Shown here one piece after another: positions 1-7,646 of a DNA stretch of 31,358 bases. The notes under the pieces are model-generated. The model saw nothing but the letters and a program-made list of their open reading frames with translations, ran no database searches and had not been told where the DNA came from. The position numbers and the translations under genes were made by a program. The number at the start of each line of letters is the position of its first letter. The first letter of the stretch is position 1. The DNA is from Amarobacter sp035326025 (lineage in GTDB: Bacteria; Chloroflexota; Dehalococcoidia; Tepidiformales; Tepidiformaceae), in contig DAOKYT010000027.1 of assembly GCA_035326025.1 (NCBI GenBank), positions 1-31,358 on the forward strand, written 5' to 3'.

Positions 1-1007
1 GCGTCACTGCGGCGATCTGCGCCCCGCGTCGGACATTAACTCTGGCGATTCACAGCATAACCTCCCTGAGCGCAGCATCGATTGGGCGTCGAATGCGCAT
101 GCTGTGCCACCCCGGGTGAGGCCGTGCAGCACCGCCGGGGCGGATCCAGTTTCGGGTTCGGTCCTGGCTGCGGCGGTCTGCTGCCGGCGCCGTCGGCTGG
201 CCCCCGCTGACCGCCGACCCGCCGGGCGAGCCACTCCGCGAGGCCCTGCTTGAGGACACGAATCCCCCGCACTGCTTCTGGAACGGTGAGCAGTCCGAGT
301 TCAGGTCCGTTGCCGGAGAACTGATAGTTCATCCTGCGTACGTCGTGGTCTCGGGGTTGGGGGTCCAGGTTGTCCACGGCCACGTCGTTCGGAGCGGTCC
401 GCATTCAGTCCCGCAAATGGGGTGCGGCGGTCCAGGGCGGCCGGAACGTCGCGCGATCACCGTTTGACCAGCCGCGGCGGGCCGGCAGCGCGTCACCGGC
501 AGGAGTCCGCGCTTCACGTCGAAGCGGACGGCGAGTAGCGCTTGCCGGCCGGGACGGGGCCTCGCCGATGGATCAGGCCTACGTTCTCCGGCGAGAAGGA
601 CTCCGGGATGGGTCCGACCCCGCCAGCCGCCCAAGTAGTGGCCGGTGTCCGGCTCATAGCGCCCTGCAGCGCGACACACAGCTGCGGAGCTCCCGGCGGA
701 GGCGGAGCCAGCGAGGCAAGCTGGACCGTGAACCGGTACACCGGGGTCTCACTTTCCCCGGAGACGGCGCCATCTTCATTTTCCATCAGCCCCGGGACGC
801 GAGCAGTACTTCTCCCCTCTTCAGCGCAAAGCCCCCCGCTGCCCTGATGTGGAAAGGGCCCTCGCCCTCGACGCCCACGGGAACCGTCACGCTCACCGCT
901 TCAGTTGGAGCACCTGCTCGGTCACCAAAGTGCTCGCGAGGTACCCGCCTGCCAAGGGACTGCCCGGTGCAGCCTGAATCGCACACCCTATCCGCGCGGG
1001 CGTGTAC
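1..1007. other. Stretch without an intact gene; possible decayed coding
   Basis: I find no complete gene here. On the minus strand two short open frames (about 986-786 and 786-514) touch through a TGATG junction and contain protein-like runs such as VSVTVPVGVEGEG and VYRFTVQLASL. A third fragment (about 404-36) contains MNYQFSGNGPELGLL. The three lie in different frames and none resembles a family I know, so they may be one gene broken by frameshifts, or chance open frames in GC-rich DNA. The block lies just downstream of the membrane-protein gene that ends at 1008. Confidence 0.3.
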
Positions 1008-3323
1008 TCAGTCCGCGGATATCGCGGGGGCATCGGCGGGTCCGGCTGGCGCCGGTCTCTGTTGCCGCTCGGCCCGTTGCTTGAGGTAGGCCCACGTGCC
1101 GAAAGTAATGCCGATGTAGAGGATCAACACCGCGATGCCAATGAAGGACTTGGTGGAGGTGAGCAGGCCCATGTAGGCCTCGGAATCGTTGAACATCACC
1201 TGCATGAAGATGAAGGCGGTTGGCACAAAGAGTGCCACCCACGCCAGGCGGCTCCACTTCCAGATGCGCCAGCCGTCCATGAATTCGAGCGGGATGAGGC
1301 TGAACATCAGGCCCTGCAGGCAAACGACGAAGATGGAAAGGGCGATGGATTCGGGAAGAGCCGCCCATGCGCTGTCCGACGATTCGGAAAGGACCTGCAA
1401 CGGCATAGCGAGGAACCAGGCCCCAACGCTGATAGCGAGCATGATAGCCGCCATCAGCGCCCAGGCCCGGCCACGCTGATCGGCCGTGAACTGTGAGTTG
1501 CCGCGGATGGACGCCGAGGCGATGAACCCCACAACCAGGCCCGGTTCAAAGTCGGCGGTGCGCGAAATCGCCACGGAGACGAGGGCGATGCCGATGCATG
1601 CGGGGAACAGGCTCAGCCCGGCCTCCACGTTGAGGCTGTGGCGGTACAGCCACGCCTTCCCGCCTTCGTAGACCAGGACCAGGACCCCCTGGCTCGCGAC
1701 CAGGCTGACGAACAACGTCAGGCTCTCCCGGTTCCAGCCGAAGCTCGGTTCGAGCAGGCTGTAGATGAGGCCAGTCAGGATCAGGAGAAGTGCCGGCGCG
1801 AACGCGTAATCCAGCCATGTTCTCCCGGGCATAATCGCACGCCACCATCGCAACCCGGCACGGATCGATTCGCCGAACCCGGCGAACACCGAAGTCATCG
1901 GCACCGGCACGGGCAGGCGGCGCAGCCCCCAGCCCCTGACGTTTTCCTCCAGCGCCCTGTTGAAGAGCGAACCCCCAACAAGCAGCAGCAGCACGATCCC
2001 GAGCGTTACGCCGGCGTTGGTCGCGGCTACGTCTGGGCCGGCACTGAAGATGTCTCGCGGCAGGCTCAGTGATTTGAGGGCGTTCGGCAGGGCCGACTCC
2101 GCGGCCGGCATAGAGGGCGTCCGCGCCCAATCGAAGGTCAGGCTTCCATCGGCCGCTCCACCGTCGTGGGGCGGCACCCAGAGCGTGTACGTCTGCTCTC
2201 CCGAATAGACGTAGATGACCTGCCCCGGTGAGGGAGCCAGGCTCGTTACCTTCGTGGCGCCGGCGGGTGCCGGCGGCGCGTCGCCGGGGTTGGCAAAGTG
2301 CTCGCCAGCGACGAACGTCGTGCCGGGGCCGCCGGAGATGGTCGACCCGTCCCACGAAAGGTCCGGCGCATCGTTGGTTATGCGTGGGCCGTCGAAGTCA
2401 TAACCGTTTCCCGGTGCGAGGGTGACGCGGGTAAATCCCTCGGCCGGCGGCGGGGGAGCCGGTGGCCGCATCGGCGGAGCGGTAGGCGTGCGGGTAGGTG
2501 AAGGTGTCGAGGTTGGCGTCGGGCTGGCCGTGGCAGTCCTTGTCGCGGCAACCGCCACGCCGCGGACAGCGCTCACGGGCGTGGGCGCGGGCGTCGGGGT
2601 TGACGGTGGCGGTGGGGTCGCTGGCGGCGCCTGCGTTGGCGGAGCGATGGTCGGCGTCGGTGTCCGTGTTGGTGTCTGTGTTGGTGTCGCCGTGGGCAGT
2701 TCCGCGATGATGACGGGCGGCGCAAGGAGTTGCTGCGCAGCCGTCGCGGTCGCCGTGGCTGTAGCCGTCGCGGTCGCCGTTGGCGTGACCGTCGCGGTCG
2801 CCGGAGCGGTGGCGGTTGGGGTCACGGTGCTTGTTGGCGATGCGGTTGGTGGCTCGGGACTCGCGGTTGGCGTCGCGGTTGGGGTGGCCGTGGCCGCTGG
2901 TTCGGCGAAGAGAACGTCGATGTGGGCAATGCCCTGGCAAGGGGATGCGCTCTCTGCCCAGCGGAGCACGGTGACGATCGATGTCCCGACGCCATCGACG
3001 GTGTAGCAGCCGCCCTCATACGTGCCGTCGAGCAGCGGCGTACTGTGCCCCTGCGCTCCGTCTTCCCGGAACATCTGAGCGCCGGACTTAATGCAGATCG
3101 CGGCAATCGTCCTTTCGCCCGCGTCGAAGGTGATGCCTACCCCTGAATCGGTTTTGACCACCGTATCGGCTGCATGGCAGTCATCGGTGGTGGCGCCCAC
3201 CCCCGTCACGGTGCCGAGGCCCAGCCCGATGAAGGCAAGCAGGGCTCCGCCACAAATGACGGCGAGCACCAGAACTGAGTAGAACGGCCGGTGGGCCGAG
3301 GAAACATTGGGCTCGTGGCCCAT
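1008..3323 (-). CDS. Polytopic membrane protein with Thr-Pro-rich extracellular linker (FGLLP-motif-like)
   Basis: A 771-residue protein if started at the ATG at 3323, which has GGGGAAAGG just upstream; an in-frame ATG at 3389 would add 22 unlikely residues. In order it has a short cytoplasmic start, one membrane segment (about 14-40), an outer domain with four cysteines (49, 77, 106, 129) that could form two disulfides, a low-complexity Thr/Pro/Ala linker (about 144-293), a second outer beta-rich domain (about 295-405), and a C-terminal block of about eight membrane segments (436-750). The last block contains FSLIPLEFMDG (674-684), close to the motif of proteins annotated as FGLLP-motif membrane proteins and reminiscent of the NxxPxxxxDG motif of site-2 proteases. 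No HExxH is present; YEGGK (552-556) lies at a comparable earlier place. The function is unknown; a cell-surface sensor or anchor is possible. Confidence 0.8.
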   Translation of the reverse strand: MGHEPNVSSAHRPFYSVLVLAVICGGALLAFIGLGLGTVTGVGATTDDCHAADTVVKTDSGVGITFDAGERTIAAICIKSGAQMFREDGAQGHSTPLLDGTYEGGCYTVDGVGTSIVTVLRWAESASPCQGIAHIDVLFAEPAATATPTATPTASPEPPTASPTSTVTPTATAPATATVTPTATATATATATATAAQQLLAPPVIIAELPTATPTQTPTRTPTPTIAPPTQAPPATPPPPSTPTPAPTPVSAVRGVAVAATRTATASPTPTSTPSPTRTPTAPPMRPPAPPPPAEGFTRVTLAPGNGYDFDGPRITNDAPDLSWDGSTISGGPGTTFVAGEHFANPGDAPPAPAGATKVTSLAPSPGQVIYVYSGEQTYTLWVPPHDGGAADGSLTFDWARTPSMPAAESALPNALKSLSLPRDIFSAGPDVAATNAGVTLGIVLLLLVGGSLFNRALEENVRGWGLRRLPVPVPMTSVFAGFGESIRAGLRWWRAIMPGRTWLDYAFAPALLLILTGLIYSLLEPSFGWNRESLTLFVSLVASQGVLVLVYEGGKAWLYRHSLNVEAGLSLFPACIGIALVSVAISRTADFEPGLVVGFIASASIRGNSQFTADQRGRAWALMAAIMLAISVGAWFLAMPLQVLSESSDSAWAALPESIALSIFVVCLQGLMFSLIPLEFMDGWRIWKWSRLAWVALFVPTAFIFMQVMFNDSEAYMGLLTSTKSFIGIAVLILYIGITFGTWAYLKQRAERQQRPAPAGPADAPAISAD
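2442..2894 (-). repeat. Low-complexity Thr-Pro/Ala codon repeats
   Basis: This DNA encodes the extracellular linker of the membrane protein. On the plus strand it reads as many imperfect short tandem units of the type GTCGCGGTCGCCGT and GTTGGCGTCGCGGTT. Its length could change by slippage or recombination. It also creates a misleading open frame rich in Val-Gly-Ala on the opposite strand. Confidence 0.8.
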
Positions 3324-3358
3324 AGAACGTGTGCCTTTCCCCGCAGCGGAGACTGGCG

Positions 3359-3389
3359 ATTGTATCGGCAACCCTGGATATGATCCCAA
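3359..3389 (-). promoter_or_regulatory. Possible promoter of the membrane-protein gene
   Basis: The minus strand has TACAAT (3359-3364), five of six matches to the -10 consensus, preceded by TTGGGA (3384-3389) with a long 19-base spacer. The expected transcript would have a leader of about 30 bases that includes the ribosome site. The -10 is good and the -35 is weak. Confidence 0.4.
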
Positions 3390-3481
3390 AGTTTAGTTTC
3401 ATCCAAATGAACACTATGTTACCAGGCAGCACATTGGCGCTCGATGGGGTACCGTTGGGGCCGAACTTTTAGGGAGGAGCA

Positions 3482-3766
3482 ATGTTGAAATCGGAAATAG
3501 TGATTGGGGCAACCGTTTTCACGAAGGATGGGCAGCAGCTCGGAACCGTGAAGCGAGTCGAGGCCGGGGCCATGCTGTTGGACGCCCCGAGGCAGTTTGA
3601 CTATTGGTTGGAAGTGAGCATCGTGGCCTCTTCGAGCGAGGGCCGGGTGGACCTGGCCATCGAGAACGCCGAACTCGGCGGTTACAAAATGGACAGGCCG
3701 AACGATCACAACGGATTCCGCGAGGGGCCGGCCCCGGAGTTGGACCCAACCCGGCTGCGCCTCTAA
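3482..3766 (+). CDS. PRC-barrel / DUF2171-like small protein
   Basis: A 94-residue soluble protein with a very good ribosome site (GGGAGGAG, 5 bases before ATG). It opens with IVIGATVFTKDGQQLGTVKRVEAG, the usual start of PRC-barrel-like and DUF2171 proteins, in which a small beta barrel begins with a 'VxxxDGxxxGxV' turn. The middle (DYWLEVSIVASSSEGRVDLAI) continues the beta pattern, and the last 25 residues are charged and proline-rich, probably disordered. Such proteins are thought to bind partners or RNA in stress or ribosome-related settings, but no specific role can be given. It stands alone: the membrane-protein gene is divergent and degraded DNA follows. Confidence 0.75.
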   Translation: MLKSEIVIGATVFTKDGQQLGTVKRVEAGAMLLDAPRQFDYWLEVSIVASSSEGRVDLAIENAELGGYKMDRPNDHNGFREGPAPELDPTRLRL

Positions 3767-3800
3767 CGACGGGGGAACTCCTACACCCTTTCCCGTGTAC

Positions 3801-3841
3801 GTCCGGACCCCATCGCGGCGCGGCCGTGGTGGGGTCCGGAC
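3801..3841. repeat. Perfect 12-base inverted repeat
   Basis: GTCCGGACCCCA (3801-3812) pairs exactly with TGGGGTCCGGAC (3830-3841) across a 17-base loop. It starts 34 bases after the stop of the PRC-barrel gene and borders the transposase relic. There is no T run, so it is not a classic intrinsic terminator, but it could protect the 3' end of the upstream mRNA. Confidence 0.65.
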
Positions 3842-3844
3842 AAG

Positions 3845-4300
3845 GCTCGAAGAGCGGGCCTGGCCGCCGGTGGGGTGCATCGTAGGCACACGCAGAGCGC
3901 CTCGAGGTCGTCGGCCAGGCAGGCGGCGGCGCTCCGGTGCTGCGGACCCGGCTCGCTCATGAGGATGCGCGGCCGCTCTCGGCCGCTTCCGGCGTCGTCG
4001 CCTCATCGAGGCCGAGCCTCTGGATCGGCGCACGCGCTGGTGGATGGCGGTGTCCTGGGCAGCTTGGCCAGGAGGTTGCGCAGGCGGTGGACCGTGCAGC
4101 GTTGTCGCTGGCATCGGCCAGGGTTCCTCGATGGCCCGGATGAGGCCGGGGCTGCCGTCGCGCTGTCGGCCAGCCCGGGCGCGGGCAAGCCACGCTTCGC
4201 CAGGTCACGGGCGAGGAACGCTTCCGCTTCCTCGTCGGCGGCCCGCTGCAGGGCCAGGCGGGCACCGAGCCGGTGCCGTGCGCGGGCCTGTTGGCGCTCT
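3845..4300 (-). pseudogene. IS256/Mutator-type transposase relic, frameshifted
   Basis: Pieces of an IS256-family (MULE-like DDE) transposase can be read on the minus strand only by switching frame. In order they are ADEEAEAFLARDLAKRGLPA (about 4240-4180), DGSPGLIRAIEEPWP (second catalytic Asp region), QRCTVHRLRNLLAKLP (the highly conserved 'RCxVHxxRNxLAKxP' block), LDEATTPEAAE, and CLADDLEALCVCLR near 3900, which matches the usual 'CLxDDxEALLxHLR' stretch. At least two or three frameshifts separate them, the N-terminal third with the first catalytic Asp is not recognisable, and the C-terminal Glu region is missing. It cannot encode an active enzyme. The family assignment rests on motifs recognised by eye. 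Confidence 0.75.
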
Positions 4301-4590
4301 ACGACCGTGTCGAGATCGCCCACGATGACCCGGAACCCCGGGGCACCATGGTCACCGATGGCCGGATCACCGAAGTCGTCCGCGACTTCCGGGCCGAACA
4401 GTGGGCCGAGGCGCGGCTCCAGGAGCTCGGTTTGGCGCGCTTCTCACGGCAGGCGCCCTTCGGCACCATGGGAAGCGGCGCCATTCTCGTGCCCCCGGAA
4501 GGGTCGACAGGCCAATTTTGCCGCGCGTTTACGTCCCTGGTGCCGGGGTTTCACACGCGTGTCCTAAAGTGGTTCCTGCAAGGAGAAGCG
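4301..4590 (+). other. Orphan coding-like fragment, no recognised family
   Basis: One plus-strand frame stays open from about 4144 to 4785. In 4301-4500 it shows coding-like base use, with G or C at most third positions, reading for example RGTMVTDGRITEVVRDFRAE and QAPFGTMGSGAILVPP. There is no convincing start: the frame enters from the opposite side of the transposase relic, and the next in-frame ATG with a ribosome site is at 4591. I do not recognise the product. It may be the tail of a gene interrupted by the insertion element, or an unrelated open frame. Confidence 0.3.
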
Positions 4591-4785
4591 ATGGCCCGCA
4601 CGCTCTCCCCCACCCTTGAGCGCCAGCAGGCCGTCCCAGGCTCGCTGGCGTGCGGCGCGGCCATCGCCATCCTCGTGTCATCACCGTCGCATGGCGGTAT
4701 CCGTCCTGGCGGCGCCAGACCACCTCCCCGGACTGGCGCTTCGCCTCCTCTTCCCTGGTTCCCGCAGGCTTCAGCCGGTCTCTAA
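4591..4785 (+). pseudogene. Short ORF behind a strong ribosome site, probably a truncated gene
   Basis: ATG at 4591 is preceded by AAGGAGAAG (4580-4588) and by a perfect ACACGCGTGT palindrome at 4553-4562. The product starts MARTLSPTLERQQAVPGSLA and runs only 64 residues before becoming Pro/Arg/Gly-rich, which looks like out-of-frame reading. Good initiation signals followed by a non-protein-like tail suggest a once longer gene shifted out of frame soon after its start. An intrinsic terminator follows at 4810. No family is recognised. Confidence 0.35.
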
Positions 4786-5109
4786 CCTCTCCAGTCCGAA
4801 GCCCCAGACAAAGAACCCGCCGTTGGCCCGGCGGGTTCTTTCGCCGTGGTCCCCTGGTGGCCAATGCGTCGCGCCGGGAGCCATGGCTGTTGCGGCCGCA
4901 ATCCAGGCCCGCACGGCGGTGACATCCGGCGCCGATGCGCCGCCCACTTCCGCGAGTTTCGCGGCGAGGTTTTCCGGGTTCCGGGTAGCCAGCTCCGTCG
5001 GAGTATCCACGCACGCCGGCAAGCTCCAGGAGTCGGCGAGTACCGCGCTCGCCCCCGGGACGCGCATCAGGTCCGCCCGGTTGGCCCTTTCGAACCAGGT
5101 GTGATTCAA
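4771..5109 (-). CDS. DUF4332 / helix-hairpin-helix-like protein
   Basis: A protein of up to 112 residues beginning at TTG 5109, whose first bases overlap the nuoG stop (TTGA), so it is probably translated by coupling. Residues 12-75 (RADLMRVPGASAVLADSWSL, then ACVDTPTELATRNPENLAAK and later VRAWIAAA) follow the pattern of DUF4332, a domain related to helix-hairpin-helix DNA-binding folds: 'L..VPGV...A..L..AGV.T...LA..NP..L...L'. The usual GV in the first hairpin is GA here. The last 25 or so residues are encoded through the terminator stem (GGFFVWGFGLERLETG), which is odd and suggests that the functional protein ends earlier or that the 3' end is shifted. Why it is coupled to nuoG is unknown. 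Confidence 0.6.
   Translation of the reverse strand: MNHTWFERANRADLMRVPGASAVLADSWSLPACVDTPTELATRNPENLAAKLAEVGGASAPDVTAVRAWIAAATAMAPGATHWPPGDHGERTRRANGGFFVWGFGLERLETG
4810..4841. terminator. Intrinsic terminator, bidirectional
   Basis: AAAGAACCCGCCG (4810-4822) and CGGCGGGTTCTTT (4829-4841) form a perfect 13-base stem with a 6-base loop. It carries an A run on the left and a T run on the right, so it can act in both directions. On the minus strand it would end the nuoI-nuoG-DUF4332 transcript; on the plus strand it would end the short ORF starting at 4591. It lies inside the last codons of the DUF4332 open frame. Confidence 0.85.
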
Positions 5110-7637
5110 GCGCCGTTGGGCGTGGTCTTCCCTGCCTCGTCCGCGCCGACGGCGGCGTTGACCGGAATGCGGCCCGCGGCAGGGCGGGCGGCCGTCACGG
5201 CCGTGGAAAGCTGGACCGCGGGCACGTGGCCGTTGCCGAAGAACGCGGCCACCGCTCCCCCCTGGAGCAGGCTCGAAACGAACACGTGGCCGGCCGGGAC
5301 GCGCTCGGTCACCGTTGCCTTCGCGGCGATGGCGACCCCGCCCGCGCTGATCCGCACCTCGTCGCCGGAATTGATACCCAGCGCCGCCGCGTCCTGCTCG
5401 CTCACCTGGATGCGGTCGTAACGATGGAGCTTTTCGGCCTCGGGGTGGCGAAGTGCCGCCGCATCGAGCGCGGTGTACAGGTCCCGCGAGGCGATGACGC
5501 GCAGGCCGCTGGCCGTGGCAGGCGCCTCCACCGGGACGGCGACTGCCTTCGGCGATGCGGGCACGTCGAGGCGCACTCCCTCGCCCACGATCAGGTCCCA
5601 GGCGGGCTCATACGCCTTGTTCGCCTTCGCAATCTCACCGAGCGCGGCATCCACCGAAGCAGGCACCTCGACGCCGAGCTCGTGCGCGAGCGCGGCCAGT
5701 GCATCGAACATCGTCGCCGCGTCGCCCTCGGGCTGAATCGCGGACGACAGCCGCTGAACGCGGAAGTCACCCTGCGTGTAGGTGCCGTTCGATGCGTACG
5801 CCCGGCCTTCGGCGATGACCACCGTGGCCCGCCTGGCCGTCTCGTGAGCGACGTTGTCGATGACCACGATGGCTTCCATGGCGGCGAGCGCGTCAGCGCC
5901 GCCAGCGAGGCGCATCGTCGGGTCGTCGCGGATGACGAGCACGCCGGTCACCCCGTCGAGCGGGTTAGCCGGTCCCTCCGCGGCGACCCCCTGGTCCAGC
6001 AGGCCGTGGACGTTCACTTCGGGAGGGAGGATTACCAGGTTCTTGCTGGCATCGGCGCCGAAGAGCGCGATGGCCAGGTTCGCGGCGCCGCCGGCCATCG
6101 CGCCCGCGATGGGAGCGCTCACGGGGTTCGGCGCGCAGATAACGAGCGTCTCGTCCCTGGGGGCGTCGCGGAGGATCTCAGCGGCCCGGGCGATGTCGCC
6201 GGCCGGGGCAGCGGCGCCGTTGAGCGCGTCGGCAATCTGGGCAGCGGCGAGCCCCTCCTCACCCGCGGCGGTGCGCACCCAGAGCGTGGCGAAGTCCACC
6301 AGTTCGCTGCGGAGCGGCCCGACGACGATCAGCTTCGCCTTGTGATGCACGACGGCATCCTTGACCCGCACGCTCGCGATGTTGTGGCTCTCTTCGAGGT
6401 CGTCCGCGACCACGACAATCGCCTTCGACGAGCGGATGCGCGTCATGTCGGCCGCCATGCGCCACGTGCCGAAACGGGCTTCCAGTGCCTGCTTCACCGC
6501 CCGGACGACGGGGCCCAGCGAGCTGTCGGCGCTCGACTTGAAGGCGGAGCGCGCGATCGCCTGCGCCAGGAACGCTTCCTCGTTGGTAATGGTGCCCCCT
6601 GCGAGCACGGCGACCCGGCCCTTCGCGGCGGCGGCCTTGAGCGCCTTCGCGGCTTCGGTCATCGCGTCGGGCATGCTGGCCGGCGCCTGGATGTTCCCGC
6701 GCCGCACCAGGTGCTTGCTCAGCCGCTCGCGCGGCTTTACGGAGTCGTAGTGGTAGCGGCCCCGCACGCAAATCTGGTCGCCGCTCACCGGGTTGCCATC
6801 GCCCGGCCGCACGATCACGCCCCTGCCGTCCTTCGAACCGATGCGGATGCTGCAGCCGATCGCGCAGGAGTCGCAGGTGGTGGTGGTCCAGCTCTCCGGC
6901 TTGGCGACCCACTTGTTCGGGTGCTCCATCAGTGTGGCCGTCGGACACACGTCGATGCAGGCGCCGGAGAAATCGCAGTTGCTCTCATGGATAGGCCCGC
7001 CCGCGCCGAATGCAATCATCGTTTCCCACCCGCGCCCGCTGAGCGTGATGGCGCCGGTATGGCGCTTCTCGTCGCACGCGCGCACGCAGCGGGTACAGAT
7101 GATGCACATCTGCGGGTCGAACTCCATGAACGGGTTCGCGCGGTCGGCGGGCGGTTGCTGGGTCTGGTACCAGGAGCGTTCCTCGCCAACCCACGGCTCG
7201 TAGCCTGCCGTGCCCACCATCTCGCAGGTGGCCTGCAGCTCGCAGCGGTAGTTCTTCGAGCAGGTGAGGCAGCGGTGGGTCACCACGTCGTCGCGCAGGC
7301 AGATGTCGCCCGGGTGGCAATGCTCCCGGCGGTGGCAGGTGAGGCAACGGTCGCTGTGGTTCGCGAGGATGATCGAAAGGACCGACTTGCGCGCCTCCTT
7401 CACCTCGTCGGTATCGGTGTGGACGACCATGTTCTCCTGGACCACGGCCGTGCAGGAGAGCTGGAGCGCGGGGGGGCCCTCGATGCGGACGAGGCACGAA
7501 CGGCAGCCCGCATAAGGCTTCAGGCCGTCGATGTAACAGAGGCTGGAGACGTAGAAGCCGTTGTTCTTGAGGACTTCGACGAGAGGCGCGCCGGCGGGCG
7601 CCTCAATGACCTGGCCGTCGACCGTGATGGAAACCAT
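5106..7637 (-). CDS. nuoG: NADH-quinone oxidoreductase subunit G-like iron-sulfur protein
   Basis: An 843-residue protein. Residues 1-75 are a plant-type [2Fe-2S] ferredoxin domain (C34, C45, C48, C62). Next comes a Cys-rich domain containing two HxxC-type motifs: H94/C98/C101/C107 and H121/C123/C126/C132 followed by ELQ. A ferredoxin-like domain has C178, C181, C184 and C188, then C221-S224-C227-C231-P. A further Cys set (C255, C258, C262, C290) opens the molybdopterin-oxidoreductase-like region, and the last 120 residues resemble the dinucleotide-binding domain. No catalytic Cys or Sec typical of formate dehydrogenases is evident, so an electron-transfer role as in complex I is likely. It starts 9 bases after nuoI. 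Genes for nuoE/F and the membrane subunits are not in the window, so the partner complex is unproven; an FdhA-like relative is the main alternative. Confidence 0.85.
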   Translation of the reverse strand: MVSITVDGQVIEAPAGAPLVEVLKNNGFYVSSLCYIDGLKPYAGCRSCLVRIEGPPALQLSCTAVVQENMVVHTDTDEVKEARKSVLSIILANHSDRCLTCHRREHCHPGDICLRDDVVTHRCLTCSKNYRCELQATCEMVGTAGYEPWVGEERSWYQTQQPPADRANPFMEFDPQMCIICTRCVRACDEKRHTGAITLSGRGWETMIAFGAGGPIHESNCDFSGACIDVCPTATLMEHPNKWVAKPESWTTTTCDSCAIGCSIRIGSKDGRGVIVRPGDGNPVSGDQICVRGRYHYDSVKPRERLSKHLVRRGNIQAPASMPDAMTEAAKALKAAAAKGRVAVLAGGTITNEEAFLAQAIARSAFKSSADSSLGPVVRAVKQALEARFGTWRMAADMTRIRSSKAIVVVADDLEESHNIASVRVKDAVVHHKAKLIVVGPLRSELVDFATLWVRTAAGEEGLAAAQIADALNGAAAPAGDIARAAEILRDAPRDETLVICAPNPVSAPIAGAMAGGAANLAIALFGADASKNLVILPPEVNVHGLLDQGVAAEGPANPLDGVTGVLVIRDDPTMRLAGGADALAAMEAIVVIDNVAHETARRATVVIAEGRAYASNGTYTQGDFRVQRLSSAIQPEGDAATMFDALAALAHELGVEVPASVDAALGEIAKANKAYEPAWDLIVGEGVRLDVPASPKAVAVPVEAPATASGLRVIASRDLYTALDAAALRHPEAEKLHRYDRIQVSEQDAAALGINSGDEVRISAGGVAIAAKATVTERVPAGHVFVSSLLQGGAVAAFFGNGHVPAVQLSTAVTAARPAAGRIPVNAAVGADEAGKTTPNGA

Positions 7638-7646
7638 GTGTGCCTG

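Noticed and set aside
2442..2894. Repeat-rich DNA as a CRISPR array
   Set aside because: Units are short, irregular and in frame with a coding sequence; there are no unique spacers of constant length. No other array was seen.
2422..3006. Val-Gly-Ala-rich plus-strand open frame
   Set aside because: It is the reverse of the Thr-Pro linker codons of the membrane protein and has no ribosome site.
3801..3841. Inverted repeat as the terminal repeats of the IS256 element
   Set aside because: Both arms lie on the same side of the transposase relic, only 17 bases apart, so they cannot be its two ends.
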